Shown here piece by piece: positions 16,590 through 26,429 of a stretch of DNA of 64,000 nt (position 1 is the stretch's first letter; each line of letters starts with the position of its first letter). The translations under genes and the position numbers were made by a program. A model generated the notes under the pieces. That model worked only from the letters and a program-made list of their open reading frames with translations. It was not told where the DNA came from and searched no databases. Source of the stretch: Rhodobacter flavimaris (GTDB lineage: Bacteria > Pseudomonadota > Alphaproteobacteria > Rhodobacterales > Rhodobacteraceae); NCBI RefSeq assembly GCF_021378075.1, contig NZ_JAJUOS010000007.1, positions 124,001-188,000 on the forward strand, in the 5' to 3' direction.

Positions 16590-16613
16590 GGTCTTTTCGT
16601 TAGGTAAAAGACC
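16590..16613. repeat. Inverted repeat in the permease leader
   Basis: GGTCTTTT-N8-AAAAGACC is perfect over 8 bp and can be extended by CGCG on each side with a one-base bulge. It lies 34 bases before the permease start. It could be an operator or a leader hairpin. Confidence 0.55.
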
Positions 16614-16672
16614 GCGACGCCTTTGACAGGGGGCTTTTGCAAAAATTTTAGCGCCACCACGCACGAATATTT

Positions 16673-16700
16673 CGGTGCACAATGGCATACAATTGCACCG
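16673..16700. promoter_or_regulatory. 28-bp inverted repeat upstream of mdh
   Basis: CGGTGCA and TGCACCG arms (7 bp, perfect) are separated by 14 bases and overlap the CCGTTAGCGCC 11-mer (16698-16708). It lies about 28 bases upstream of the candidate mdh -35 box. Confidence 0.5.
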
Positions 16701-16727
16701 TTAGCGCCGCAGCTGCACACCCCGCCC

Positions 16728-16756
16728 TTGCCAGAATGGTCGCAACGGGCTAACCC
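16728..16756 (+). promoter_or_regulatory. Candidate mdh promoter
   Basis: TTGCCA, 17 bases, TAACCC. The spacing is ideal but the -10 box is weak, as expected if an activator is needed. The predicted start lies about 40 bases before the mdh ATG. Confidence 0.4.
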
Positions 16757-16787
16757 ATGCCGCGTCAGCTCAACCCAACCCACCTGA

Positions 16788-17765
<978 letters not shown>

Positions 17766-17789
17766 TTGCCGATCAGCGGTTACAGTGGA

Positions 17790-17815
17790 AGGCGCACCCT
17801 CGGGTGCGCCTTTTT
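17790..17815 (+). terminator. mdh terminator
   Basis: Perfect 10-bp stem AGGCGCACCC / GGGTGCGCCT with a TC loop, running into TTTT, 25 bases past the mdh stop. Confidence 0.92.
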
Positions 17816-17838
17816 ACATTTCGGGAGGAGGAACCGCC

Positions 17839-19050
17839 ATGCGCCGTCTGCTTATTGCCTCGGCCCTTGCCACCCTGCCCCTTCCGGCCATCGCCGGAAC
17901 CGGCCTCAGCGCTGAGATCGGCGAAACCGGCATCACCGCCACGCTCGCCCGCCTTTCGGCCCTGCCCGCGCCCACCGATGAGGAACGCTTTGCCATTGGC
18001 GGGCTTGAGTTTCTGGGCGCGCTGGAGCGCGTCTACCAGCTGCGATGGCAGGTCGGCATGGGGCGCGGCTTCGACATGATGTTCGGCATGGCCGGGCAGC
18101 TTGGCAACAACCCCGACCCGCGCCAGCTTGACCCCGCCGAGATCACAGCGATCCTCGACGACACGCTTGCCGGGATGGAGCGCGCCCGCGCTACGCTGGG
18201 AAATATTCCCGATGACAGCGCCTTCGGGTTCGAACTCGACTTTGCCGATCTGTGGCTGGATGCAGATGGCGACGGCAAACGCGGTCTGGCGGAGTCACTG
18301 ACCGACATCGCCGGCCCGGCGATCTTCGGCTGGAGATGGCGGCAGCGCCAGCAGGCGCAAGGTCCGCTGCCCGTCATCCGTTTCGATACCGCCGACGCGC
18401 CGTGGCTTGCCGCCTATACCCACCTCATCTCTGGCACGACCCAGATGATCCGCGCCTATGACCCCACCCCCGCGATCGCGCGCGTCGGAGAGGCGAACGC
18501 CATTTTACGTAACCCGGCCACCGAAGCTGATCCCTACGGCTATTCGAACTTCATCGACATGTTCGCCATCGTGGATGGCACGCTGCGCCACGAACCCGAC
18601 GCGGCCCGCACGGTCGCGGCGCGTGACCATTACCTGTCGATGGTGTCCGAGAACCGCCGCTTCTGGGCGCTGGTGGCGCAGGAAACAGATAATGACCGTG
18701 AATGGATTCCGAATGATGGGCAGGTTTCGGCCACCGGCCTGCCCTTCCCCAAGGGGATCGGCACCAGTTGGTTGGCAGTGCTTGAGGATACCGAAGGGCT
18801 TCTGACGGGCCGCCTTGCCGCGCCCTATCCAAAAGACATCTTCTTCGGACGTCCGACGGCAGACACCCCCGGCCTCGACATCTCCAAGCTCTTCACCGAG
18901 CCCCGCCCGGTTGATCTCGTCGGCTGGATTCAGGGGTGGGCTGCCCTGCCCTACCTGAGCGACGCGCCCCAGGTCACGGCGCAGAACATGGGTCGGTTCG
19001 AGCAGCTGGTATCCGGCGATGCGCCGCTGTTCATGGTGTTCCTGAACTGA
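17839..19050 (+). CDS. Conserved periplasmic protein of unknown function
   Basis: A 403-aa protein with a clear Sec signal peptide (cleavage likely after PAIAG around residue 18-19) and no further membrane segment. A DADGDGKRG stretch near residue 150 resembles an EF-hand-like calcium loop. I do not recognise a domain with known function. The ATG at 17839 has GGAGGAGGAA upstream. Its 3' end overlaps the convergent glycosyltransferase gene by 20 bases. Confidence 0.85.
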   Translation: MRRLLIASALATLPLPAIAGTGLSAEIGETGITATLARLSALPAPTDEERFAIGGLEFLGALERVYQLRWQVGMGRGFDMMFGMAGQLGNNPDPRQLDPAEITAILDDTLAGMERARATLGNIPDDSAFGFELDFADLWLDADGDGKRGLAESLTDIAGPAIFGWRWRQRQQAQGPLPVIRFDTADAPWLAAYTHLISGTTQMIRAYDPTPAIARVGEANAILRNPATEADPYGYSNFIDMFAIVDGTLRHEPDAARTVAARDHYLSMVSENRRFWALVAQETDNDREWIPNDGQVSATGLPFPKGIGTSWLAVLEDTEGLLTGRLAAPYPKDIFFGRPTADTPGLDISKLFTEPRPVDLVGWIQGWAALPYLSDAPQVTAQNMGRFEQLVSGDAPLFMVFLN

Positions 19051-20116
19051 TCATCAGCGGCGCAGGGTCGAAACCCAGCCGGTCATGCAGACGGTCGATC
19101 AGCTCGGCCTCATGCGCCACCAGCGCACGGTCGAAGGCCGCCGGGCATAGATCCACGCGCGCGCCGAACAGCGCCGCCACCGCGGCCTCGATCCCTGTGT
19201 CGCTGCGCTTCAGCATTCCGCGCGCGTCCAGCGCCTCTGCCTCGGGCTTACGCAGCCCGAGCACCTTCCACCACAACCGCACCAGCCCCTCGGGGTTGCG
19301 CACCCGCCGCTCGGTGGCCGCGATCTGCGCCAGACGCGGCCCGCCATGGGGGACAGGCTCGCCCCTGACCTCGGTCGTCGCGCGGCGCAGCATCTTGAGA
19401 ATGTAATGCAGCGGCGTCAGCCCGTCGAAATGTCGCAGCCGCGCGTTGTATGAGGGCCGATAGGGCAGCGTGTTGCGGTTCTCATCCCAGTGGGCCAGCG
19501 GGTAATGCACGCCGATCACCCGGCCTTCGGCGGCGCGGGTGCAGCTTTTGCCAGCCGAATGCGCCGCCACGCCGCGATTGAGGAACCGCGCCCGGTCGCC
19601 ATAGATCTCGGCCCCCTCCTCCTCGAAATCGAGCCAAGGCGCACGGAAAGCCCCCTCGAACAGGCTTCGTGGACGGCGGCGCAGGAAGCAACGCTCTTCG
19701 ACCTCAAGCTTGATCCAGGCCTTCTCTGGTCCCGCGGATGCCAGATCGAGCGCAAAGGGCCTTTGCGGGTGCACGAATTCGTCGGCATCGCAATGCACCA
19801 GCCAGTCCAGACCGGCCTCGGCCAAGGCGCGCGTGGCATTGTATTTCTGCCGTGCCTCGTGCCGCGCGGGGCGGCGCGCCTGCCAGCCGCGCACCCACCC
19901 ATCATCGCCGGAATGGTGCAGCACGACTCCGGGAACGTCGCCCAGCAGCGTCTCGGTCTCGGGGTTGGGTCGATCCAGGAAAACATGCACCGCATGCGCG
20001 CCGATCGCGAGGTGATGTGCCACGAATGCAGCCGCCAGTGCGGGAGGTTCGTCGATCGTGGCGACCACTCCCCAACTGGGCAGAGCAGCGGTTTCGGGCA
20101 TCGTTTTCTCGTGCAT
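19031..20116 (-). CDS. Glycosyltransferase family 2-like protein
   Basis: A roughly 361-aa protein with WGVVATIDEPPALAAAFVAHHL at the start and the metal/nucleotide-sugar motif HCDADEF near residue 110, as in the Glyco_tranf_2_4 group. It probably transfers a sugar to a surface glycan, but donor and acceptor are unknown. Starts at 20116 (MHEKTM) or 20101 (MPETAAL) are both possible, and neither has a strong ribosome site. It is divergent from sucC and shares the palindrome-bearing region with it. Confidence 0.75.
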   Translation of the reverse strand: MHEKTMPETAALPSWGVVATIDEPPALAAAFVAHHLAIGAHAVHVFLDRPNPETETLLGDVPGVVLHHSGDDGWVRGWQARRPARHEARQKYNATRALAEAGLDWLVHCDADEFVHPQRPFALDLASAGPEKAWIKLEVEERCFLRRRPRSLFEGAFRAPWLDFEEEGAEIYGDRARFLNRGVAAHSAGKSCTRAAEGRVIGVHYPLAHWDENRNTLPYRPSYNARLRHFDGLTPLHYILKMLRRATTEVRGEPVPHGGPRLAQIAATERRVRNPEGLVRLWWKVLGLRKPEAEALDARGMLKRSDTGIEAAVAALFGARVDLCPAAFDRALVAHEAELIDRLHDRLGFDPAPLMISSGTP

Positions 20117-20204
20117 TTCTTGGCCGCAGCGACTTTCGCACCCCCCACCCATACACGCAACCCGAGTCGTTACCGCTCGCAGTCAATGCTGCGCTGCGGC
20201 ATTT

Positions 20205-20233
20205 GTGATCACACTTTTTCAGCCTGTGATCAC
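20205..20233. promoter_or_regulatory. Twin TGTGATCACA palindromes upstream of sucC
   Basis: GTGATCAC occurs at 20205-20212 and 20226-20233, with centres 21 bp apart; both extend to the perfect 10-mer TGTGATCACA. Spacing and flanks match the sdhC site at 12910-12938. They lie about 115-135 bases before the sucC start. Confidence 0.78.
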
Positions 20234-20343
20234 AAAGTGCAATTTTATGCCAATACGGGGCTCCGGCGCGCATTTATCATTTTGTTACGGGGGCTGAATA
20301 TGCCACTAAACCCTCCAAATCGCACCAGCATGGGACAAATGCC

Positions 20344-21537
20344 ATGAACATTCATGAATATCAGGCGAAGCAGCTCCTCAAGAGCTACGGCTGCCCGGTC
20401 TCCGACGGCCGCGTGGTTCTCAAGGCGGAAGACGCCAAGACCGCCGCGGGCGAACTCGACGGCCCGCTGTGGGTCGTGAAGTCGCAGATCCACGCGGGTG
20501 GCCGCGGCAAGGGCAAGTTCAAAGAGCCCGAAGCTGGCGAGAAGGGCGGCGTGCGCCTGGCCAAGTCGGTCGCGGAAGCCGCCGAGCTGGCCCGTCAGAT
20601 GCTTGGCAAGACGCTGGTGACGCACCAGACCGGCCCGGCTGGCAAGCAGGTCAACCGCATCTACATCGAAGACGGCTCGGACATCTCGCGCGAACTGTAC
20701 CTCGCGCTGCTGGTTGACCGCGGCTCGTCGCGCGTCTCGGTCGTGTGCTCGACCGAAGGCGGCATGGACATCGAGGAAGTGGCTGCCCACACCCCCGAGA
20801 AGATCCTGACCCTGACCATCGACCCGGCTGTGGGCTACATGCCCTTCCACGGTCGCCGCGTGGCCTTCGCCCTCGGCCTCGAAGGCGGTCAGGTCAAGCA
20901 GATGACCCAGATCCTCGGCAACATGTACCGCGCCTTCATGGACAAGGACATGGAGATGCTTGAGATCAACCCGCTCATCGTGATGACCGACGGCAACCTC
21001 AAGCTGCTCGACGCCAAGGTTGGTTTCGACAACAACGCGCTCTACCGTCACCAGGACATCATGGAGCTGCGCGACACCACCGAGGAAGATCCCAAGGAAC
21101 TCGAAGCGTCGAAGTTCGACCTGAACTACATCGCGCTCGACGGTGAGATCGGCTGCATGGTGAACGGCGCGGGTCTGGCGATGGCCACCATGGACATCAT
21201 CAAGCTCTACGGTGCCGAGCCGGCGAACTTCCTCGACGTTGGCGGCGGCGCCACGAAAGAGAAAGTCACCGAGGCCTTCAAGATCATCACCTCGGATCCG
21301 AACGTCAAAGGCATCCTCGTGAACATCTTCGGCGGCATCATGCGCTGCGACATCATCGCCGAGGGCGTCATCGCCGCGGTGAAAGAAGTCGGCCTGACGG
21401 TTCCGCTGGTTGTGCGCCTCGAGGGCACCAACGTCGAACTCGGCAAAGAGATCATCAAGAACTCGGGTCTGAACGTGATCGCGGCGGACAACCTCGCCGA
21501 CGGCGCCCAGAAGATCGTGAAAGCGGTGAAAGGCTAA
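20344..21537 (+). CDS. sucC: Succinyl-CoA synthetase beta subunit
   Basis: A 397-aa ATP-grasp subunit of the TCA enzyme that makes ATP or GTP from succinyl-CoA. It starts [19 protein letters not shown], has the ATP-binding [12 protein letters not shown] region at 46-57, and the C-terminal CoA-ligase fold [10 protein letters not shown]. It heads sucC-(sulfotransferase)-sucD-sucA-sucB-lpd. The upstream region holds twin palindromes also found before sdhC. Confidence 0.97.
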   Translation: MNIHEYQAKQLLKSYGCPVSDGRVVLKAEDAKTAAGELDGPLWVVKSQIHAGGRGKGKFKEPEAGEKGGVRLAKSVAEAAELARQMLGKTLVTHQTGPAGKQVNRIYIEDGSDISRELYLALLVDRGSSRVSVVCSTEGGMDIEEVAAHTPEKILTLTIDPAVGYMPFHGRRVAFALGLEGGQVKQMTQILGNMYRAFMDKDMEMLEINPLIVMTDGNLKLLDAKVGFDNNALYRHQDIMELRDTTEEDPKELEASKFDLNYIALDGEIGCMVNGAGLAMATMDIIKLYGAEPANFLDVGGGATKEKVTEAFKIITSDPNVKGILVNIFGGIMRCDIIAEGVIAAVKEVGLTVPLVVRLEGTNVELGKEIIKNSGLNVIAADNLADGAQKIVKAVKG

Positions 21538-21549
21538 GGCTGTCGCGCC

Positions 21550-22263
21550 ATGATCGTCTCGCACGCCCATAAGTTCATCTACCTCCGCACGGAGAAGACG
21601 GGTAGCACCGCCTTGACCGCTGCGCTGGCGGAGTATTGTGGGCGCGAAGAGAACCTGAAGGCGAACTTGCGGACCCCGATCTCGCGGCATCTGCCGTGGA
21701 TCTCGGGTGGGCTGCAGCGTCGGTTCCCGGAGGTCTTCGGCCTCCACTACCACGCGACCGCCGAACAGGTGCGCCGAATCCTCGGCCCCAAGGTCTGGGA
21801 CAGCTACTTCAAGTTTGCTGTCGAACGGAACCCCTGGGAACGGCAGATCTCGCTCTTCTACCATCGCCGCGGTCGCGACGGTGGTGTGCCGGGCGATTTC
21901 GACCGGGCGCAACGCTCATGGACGTACAACCTTCTGCATCACAACCGCCTGAACAACTGGGGCGTCTATGCCATCGGCGATGAAATCGTGGCGGATCAGG
22001 TGATCCGTTACCAGGACCTCAACGATGCGCTGCCCGGTCTCTTTGACCGGATCGGGCTACCTCAGGATCTGGTCCTGCCGCGCCGCAACTTCGGGCACGG
22101 CGGCGAGCGCCAGCACTATTCGACCTACTACACGCCGGTCAGCCGCGATCTTGTCGCCAACTGGTACCGGCGTGAAATCGAAGCCTTTGGATTCACCTTC
22201 GATGACCAGGGGCAACCGCAAACGGACAATGCCGGGCCCGCCGTGGCCCAGCCCATTCAATGA
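21550..22263 (+). CDS. Sulfotransferase-family protein inserted between sucC and sucD
   Basis: A 237-aa protein with a PAPS-dependent sulfotransferase fold. The 5'-phosphosulfate loop is RTEKTGST at 13-20, and the 3'-phosphate motif RNPWERQIS is at 93-101, followed by the LFYHRR helix. It belongs near the Sulfotransfer_2 group that modifies carbohydrates or lipids. It starts 12 bases after the sucC stop and ends 10 bases before the sucD ATG, so it is co-transcribed with TCA genes. There is no functional reason to expect it here, which suggests insertion into the operon. The acceptor is unknown. Confidence 0.85.
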   Translation: MIVSHAHKFIYLRTEKTGSTALTAALAEYCGREENLKANLRTPISRHLPWISGGLQRRFPEVFGLHYHATAEQVRRILGPKVWDSYFKFAVERNPWERQISLFYHRRGRDGGVPGDFDRAQRSWTYNLLHHNRLNNWGVYAIGDEIVADQVIRYQDLNDALPGLFDRIGLPQDLVLPRRNFGHGGERQHYSTYYTPVSRDLVANWYRREIEAFGFTFDDQGQPQTDNAGPAVAQPIQ

Positions 22264-22273
22264 AGGATCAGAC

Positions 22274-23161
22274 ATGGCAGTCCTCGTTAACGAAAACACC
22301 AAAGTCATCTGCCAGGGCTTCACCGGCTCGCAGGGCACGTTCCACTCGGAACAGGCAATTGCTTACGGCACCAAGATGGTTGGCGGCGTGACCCCCGGCA
22401 AGGGCGGCACCTCGCACCTGAACCTGCCGGTCTTCAACTCGGTCCATGAGGCGAAAGCTGTGACCGGCGCGAACGCCACCGCGATCTACGTTCCGCCGCC
22501 CTTCGCGGCCGACTCGATCCTCGAGGCGATCGACGCCGGGATGGAACTGATCGTGTGCATCACCGAGGGCATCCCGGTGCTCGACATGATGCGCGTCAAG
22601 CGCGCGCTGGTTGACTCCAAGTCGCGCCTGATCGGGCCGAACTGCCCGGGCGTCATCACCCCCGACGCCTGCAAGATCGGCATCATGCCGGGCCACATCC
22701 ACCGTCGCGGTTCGTGCGGCGTGGTTTCGCGCTCGGGCACGCTGACCTATGAAGCCGTGAAGCAGACCTCGGATCTCGGCCTCGGCCAGTCCTCGGCTGT
22801 CGGCATCGGCGGTGACCCGATCAAGGGCACCGAGCATATCGATGTGCTCGACATGTTCTTGGACGACCCGGAAACCACCTCGATCATCATGATCGGCGAA
22901 ATCGGCGGTTCGGCCGAGGAGGAAGCCGCGGAGTTCCTGAAAGAGCAGAAGAAGAAAGGCCGCTGGAAGCCGACCGCTGGCTTTATCGCTGGCCGCACCG
23001 CTCCTCCCGGCCGCCGCATGGGCCACGCCGGCGCGATCGTGTCGGGCGGCAAGGGCGACGCCGAGTCGAAGATCGAAGCGATGCGCTCGGCCGGTATCGT
23101 TGTCGCGGAAAGCCCCGCGCATCTCGGCGAAGCCGTGATGAAGGCGATCAAGGGCGAATGA
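22274..23161 (+). CDS. sucD: Succinyl-CoA synthetase alpha subunit
   Basis: A 295-aa subunit that carries the phosphohistidine, H251 in [10 protein letters not shown]. The N-terminal CoA-binding Rossmann segment contains [11 protein letters not shown] (14-24), and GPNCPGVI is at 121-128. The ATG at 22274 fits family length; longer upstream frames run through the sulfotransferase gene in another frame. It is followed by a 298-base gap with a 12-bp hairpin and a small ORF. Confidence 0.97.
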   Translation: MAVLVNENTKVICQGFTGSQGTFHSEQAIAYGTKMVGGVTPGKGGTSHLNLPVFNSVHEAKAVTGANATAIYVPPPFAADSILEAIDAGMELIVCITEGIPVLDMMRVKRALVDSKSRLIGPNCPGVITPDACKIGIMPGHIHRRGSCGVVSRSGTLTYEAVKQTSDLGLGQSSAVGIGGDPIKGTEHIDVLDMFLDDPETTSIIMIGEIGGSAEEEAAEFLKEQKKKGRWKPTAGFIAGRTAPPGRRMGHAGAIVSGGKGDAESKIEAMRSAGIVVAESPAHLGEAVMKAIKGE

Positions 23162-23169
23162 TCCCTGCC

Positions 23170-23196
23170 GGAGGTCGCGGGCATCCCGCGACCTCC
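23170..23196 (+). other. Perfect 12-bp hairpin after sucD
   Basis: GGAGGTCGCGGG-CAT-CCCGCGACCTCC begins 9 bases after the sucD stop, with no T-tract. It could be a processing or stabilising structure, or a Rho-assisted attenuator between sucCD and sucAB-lpd. Confidence 0.75.
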
Positions 23197-23285
23197 ACCC
23201 CACTCACTAGTGCCAAGGAGGGTGCGCCCTCTTTTGCCCTTCTGAGTGACGCTCAAAGGCCGGCTTTGCCGGAACGGGAGGTAAA

Positions 23286-23408
23286 ATGGACGTTCTTCTG
23301 TCCCTCTTGGCCCATCGGGCCGAGGCTGCAACCGCGCTGGCGCATTGTGCCGCCATGCCGCCCCACACCCCCATACCGCGAACTTTCGCGGCGGATCGCA
23401 CGCGCTGA
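23286..23408 (+). CDS. Putative 40-aa small protein between sucD and sucA
   Basis: ATG at 23286 follows GGGAGGTAAA, a near-ideal ribosome site, and the frame runs 40 codons to TGA at 23406. The peptide begins MDVLLSLLAHRAEAATAL, a short amphipathic helix, and ends in a basic Pro-rich tail. It could be a functional small protein or a leader peptide controlling sucAB expression. No family is recognised. The evidence is the ribosome site and position only. Confidence 0.5.
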   Translation: MDVLLSLLAHRAEAATALAHCAAMPPHTPIPRTFAADRTR

Positions 23409-23459
23409 TCCGCCCCCCGCCCCTCATTGGCCCCTCAGCCGTTTCCAAGGATAACCGTC

Positions 23460-26426
23460 ATGAACGACCAATCCCCCAACGACCAGTTCCACGCGTCGAG
23501 CTTCCTGCAAGGCGCCAACTCGGACTATGTTGAACAGCTTTACGCGCGCTACGCCGCCGACCCGAACTCGGTCGATCCCAGCTGGGGCGCCTTCTTCGCC
23601 TCGCTCGGCGATCCCGAACTGGATGTGAAGAAATCCGCCCAGGGCGCGTCCTGGGACCGCACCGACTGGCCGGTGTCGCCCAATGACGACCTGACCGCCG
23701 CGCTGACCGGCGAATGGCCGGTGGCCGCACCCAAGGAAGGCAAGGCCGCGGGCGACAAGATCAAGTCGGCCGCCAAGGCCGCAGGCGTCGAGGTCTCGGA
23801 CGAGGCCGTCAAGCGCGCCGTGCTCGACTCGATCCGCGCGCTTATGATCATCCGCGCCTACCGTATCCGCGGCCACCTGATCGCCGACATCGACCCACTG
23901 GGGATGCGCGATGGCAGCCTGCACCCGGAGCTTGATCCGAAGTCCTACGGCTTCGCCGAAGCCGACATGGACCGCCCGATCTTCATCGACAACGTTCTGG
24001 GCCTCCAGATTGCGTCGATGCGCCAGATCATCGACGTGCTCAAGCGCACCTATTGCGGCACCTTCGCGCTGCAATACATGCACATCTCGAACCCCGAGGA
24101 AGCCGGCTGGCTGAAAGAGCGCATCGAGGGCTACGGCAAGGAAATCCAGTTCACCCGTGAAGGCCGTCGCGCCATCCTGAACAAGCTGGTCGAAGCCGAG
24201 GGCTACGAGAAGTTCCTGCACGTCAAGTACATGGGCACCAAACGTTTCGGCCTTGATGGCGCCGAAGCGCTGATCCCGGCGATGGAACAGATCGTCAAGC
24301 GTGGCGGCAACCTTGGTCTGCGTGAAATCGTGATCGGCATGCCGCACCGCGGCCGCCTGAACGTTCTGGCCAACGTGATGATGAAGCCCTACCGGGCGAT
24401 CTTCCACGAATTCCAAGGCGGCTCGTACAAGCCCGATGACGTGGACGGCTCGGGCGACGTGAAATACCACCTCGGCGCCTCGTCGGACCGCACCTTCGAC
24501 GGCAATACCGTGCACCTGTCGCTGACCGCCAACCCCTCGCACCTCGAGGCGGTGAACCCGGTCGTTCTGGGCAAGGTCCGCGCCAAGCAGGACCAGTACG
24601 GTGACACCGACCGCATCGCCGTTCTGCCGATCCTTCTGCACGGCGACGCGGCGTTCGCAGGCCAGGGCATCGTGGCCGAGGGCTTCCAGCTTTCGGGCAT
24701 CAAGGGCCATCGCACCGGCGGCACCATCCATATCGTCGTGAACAACCAGATCGGCTTCACGACGGCGCCGCACTTCTCGCGCACCTCGCCCTACCCGACC
24801 GACATCGCCCTGATGGTGGAAGCACCGATCTTCCACGTGAACGGCGATGACCCGGAGGCCGTGGTTCACGCCGCCAAGGTGGCGATCGAGTTCCGCCAGA
24901 AGTTCCACAAGGACGTCGTCATCGACATGTTCTGCTACCGTCGCTTCGGTCATAACGAAGGCGACGAGCCCATGTTCACCAACCCGCAGATGTACAAGAA
25001 CATCAAGGGCCACAAGACCACGCTCCAGCTTTACACCGAGCGCCTCGTTGCCGACGGGCTGATCCCGGAAGGCGAGATCGAGGACATGAAGGCCGCCTTC
25101 CAGGCCAAACTCAACGAAGAGTTCGAGGCTGGCAAGCAGTTCAAGCCGAACAAGGCCGACTGGCTCGACGGCCGCTGGAAGCACCTCGACCGCGAGCGTG
25201 AGGATTACGATGCGGGCGTCACCCCGATCTCGCCAGAAACGCTGGCCGAGGTTGGCAAGGCGCTGACCAGCTACCCGGACAATTTCGACATCCACAAGAC
25301 CGTCGCGCGTCAGCTTGAGGCCAAGCGGAAGATGTTCGAGACCGGTGCGGGCTTCGACTGGGCGACCGCCGAGGCAATGGCCTTCGGCTCGCTGCTCGCC
25401 GAAGGCTACGGCGTGCGTCTGTCCGGTCAGGACTGTACCCGCGGCACCTTCTCGCAGCGCCACTCGGGCCTCGTCGATCAGTCGACCGAAGAGCGCTACT
25501 ACCCGCTCAACCACATCAAGGCCGGTCAGGCCCGCTATGAGGTCATCGACTCGGCGCTGTCGGAATACGCGGTGCTCGGCTTCGAATACGGCTACTCGCT
25601 GGCGGAACCGAACGCGCTGACCCTGTGGGAAGCCCAGTTCGGCGACTTCGCCAACGGCGCGCAGATCATGTTCGACCAGTTCATCAACTCGGGCGAGCGC
25701 AAGTGGCTGCGTATGTCGGGCCTCGTCTGCCTGCTGCCGCACGGCTTCGAAGGCCAGGGCCCCGAGCACTCCTCGGCACGTCTGGAACGCTTCCTGCAAC
25801 TTTCGGCGGAAGACAACTGGATCGTGGCGAACTGCTCGACCCCAGCGAACTACTTCCACATCCTGCGCCGCCAGATCCACCGCAACTTCCGTAAGCCGCT
25901 GATCCTGATGACGCCGAAATCGCTGCTGCGTCACCCGCTCTGCGTGTCGAAGGCCGAAGAGTTCACCACTGGCTCGTTCTTCCGCCGCGTGATGTGGGAC
26001 GACGCCGATCCGCAGCATCACGGCAACTCGGAGTTCGAACTGGCTGCCGACGACAAGATCAAGCGCGTCGTGATCTGCTCGGGCAAGGTCTACTATGACC
26101 TGCTGGCCGAACGCGACAAGCGCGGCCTCGAGGATGTCTACATCCTGCGTCTCGAACAGTTCTACCCGTTCCCGGCGCATTCGATGGTCAACGAGCTCAG
26201 CCGCTTCAAGGGCGCCGAGATCGTCTGGTGCCAGGAAGAGCCGAAGAACCAGGGCGCCTGGACCTTTGTCGAGCCTAACATCGAATGGGTGCTCTCGAAG
26301 ATCGACGCCAAGCACGGCCGCCCGCGCTACGCCGGTCGCGCCGCCTCGGCCTCGCCCGCGACGGGTCTCGCCAGCCGCCACAAGGCCGAGCAGGAAGCCC
26401 TCGTCCACGACGCGTTGGAGGGCTGA
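23460..26426 (+). CDS. sucA: 2-oxoglutarate dehydrogenase E1 component
   Basis: A 988-aa thiamine-diphosphate decarboxylase of the 2-oxoglutarate dehydrogenase complex. The N-terminal E2-binding segment has SFLQGANSDYVEQLYARY, followed by the transketolase-like ThDP domain (IGMPHRGRLNVL, HGDAAFAGQG, NNQIGFTT) and the C-terminal half (RGTFSQRHS, LPHGFEGQGPEHSSAR). The start at MNDQSPN (23460) has AAGGATAACCG upstream. The sucB ATG lies three bases past its stop. Confidence 0.97.
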   Translation: MNDQSPNDQFHASSFLQGANSDYVEQLYARYAADPNSVDPSWGAFFASLGDPELDVKKSAQGASWDRTDWPVSPNDDLTAALTGEWPVAAPKEGKAAGDKIKSAAKAAGVEVSDEAVKRAVLDSIRALMIIRAYRIRGHLIADIDPLGMRDGSLHPELDPKSYGFAEADMDRPIFIDNVLGLQIASMRQIIDVLKRTYCGTFALQYMHISNPEEAGWLKERIEGYGKEIQFTREGRRAILNKLVEAEGYEKFLHVKYMGTKRFGLDGAEALIPAMEQIVKRGGNLGLREIVIGMPHRGRLNVLANVMMKPYRAIFHEFQGGSYKPDDVDGSGDVKYHLGASSDRTFDGNTVHLSLTANPSHLEAVNPVVLGKVRAKQDQYGDTDRIAVLPILLHGDAAFAGQGIVAEGFQLSGIKGHRTGGTIHIVVNNQIGFTTAPHFSRTSPYPTDIALMVEAPIFHVNGDDPEAVVHAAKVAIEFRQKFHKDVVIDMFCYRRFGHNEGDEPMFTNPQMYKNIKGHKTTLQLYTERLVADGLIPEGEIEDMKAAFQAKLNEEFEAGKQFKPNKADWLDGRWKHLDREREDYDAGVTPISPETLAEVGKALTSYPDNFDIHKTVARQLEAKRKMFETGAGFDWATAEAMAFGSLLAEGYGVRLSGQDCTRGTFSQRHSGLVDQSTEERYYPLNHIKAGQARYEVIDSALSEYAVLGFEYGYSLAEPNALTLWEAQFGDFANGAQIMFDQFINSGERKWLRMSGLVCLLPHGFEGQGPEHSSARLERFLQLSAEDNWIVANCSTPANYFHILRRQIHRNFRKPLILMTPKSLLRHPLCVSKAEEFTTGSFFRRVMWDDADPQHHGNSEFELAADDKIKRVVICSGKVYYDLLAERDKRGLEDVYILRLEQFYPFPAHSMVNELSRFKGAEIVWCQEEPKNQGAWTFVEPNIEWVLSKIDAKHGRPRYAGRAASASPATGLASRHKAEQEALVHDALEG

Positions 26427-26429
26427 TCG

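Noticed and set aside
23424-26408. A 994-codon open frame antisense to sucA, and similar very long antisense frames at 10107-12470, 20245-21912, 26541-27863 and 61788-63722
   Set aside because: They mirror highly expressed GC-rich genes whose codon bias removes stops on the other strand. The encoded peptides are rich in His, Arg, Asp and Gly with no recognisable domains, and the sense genes are certain.
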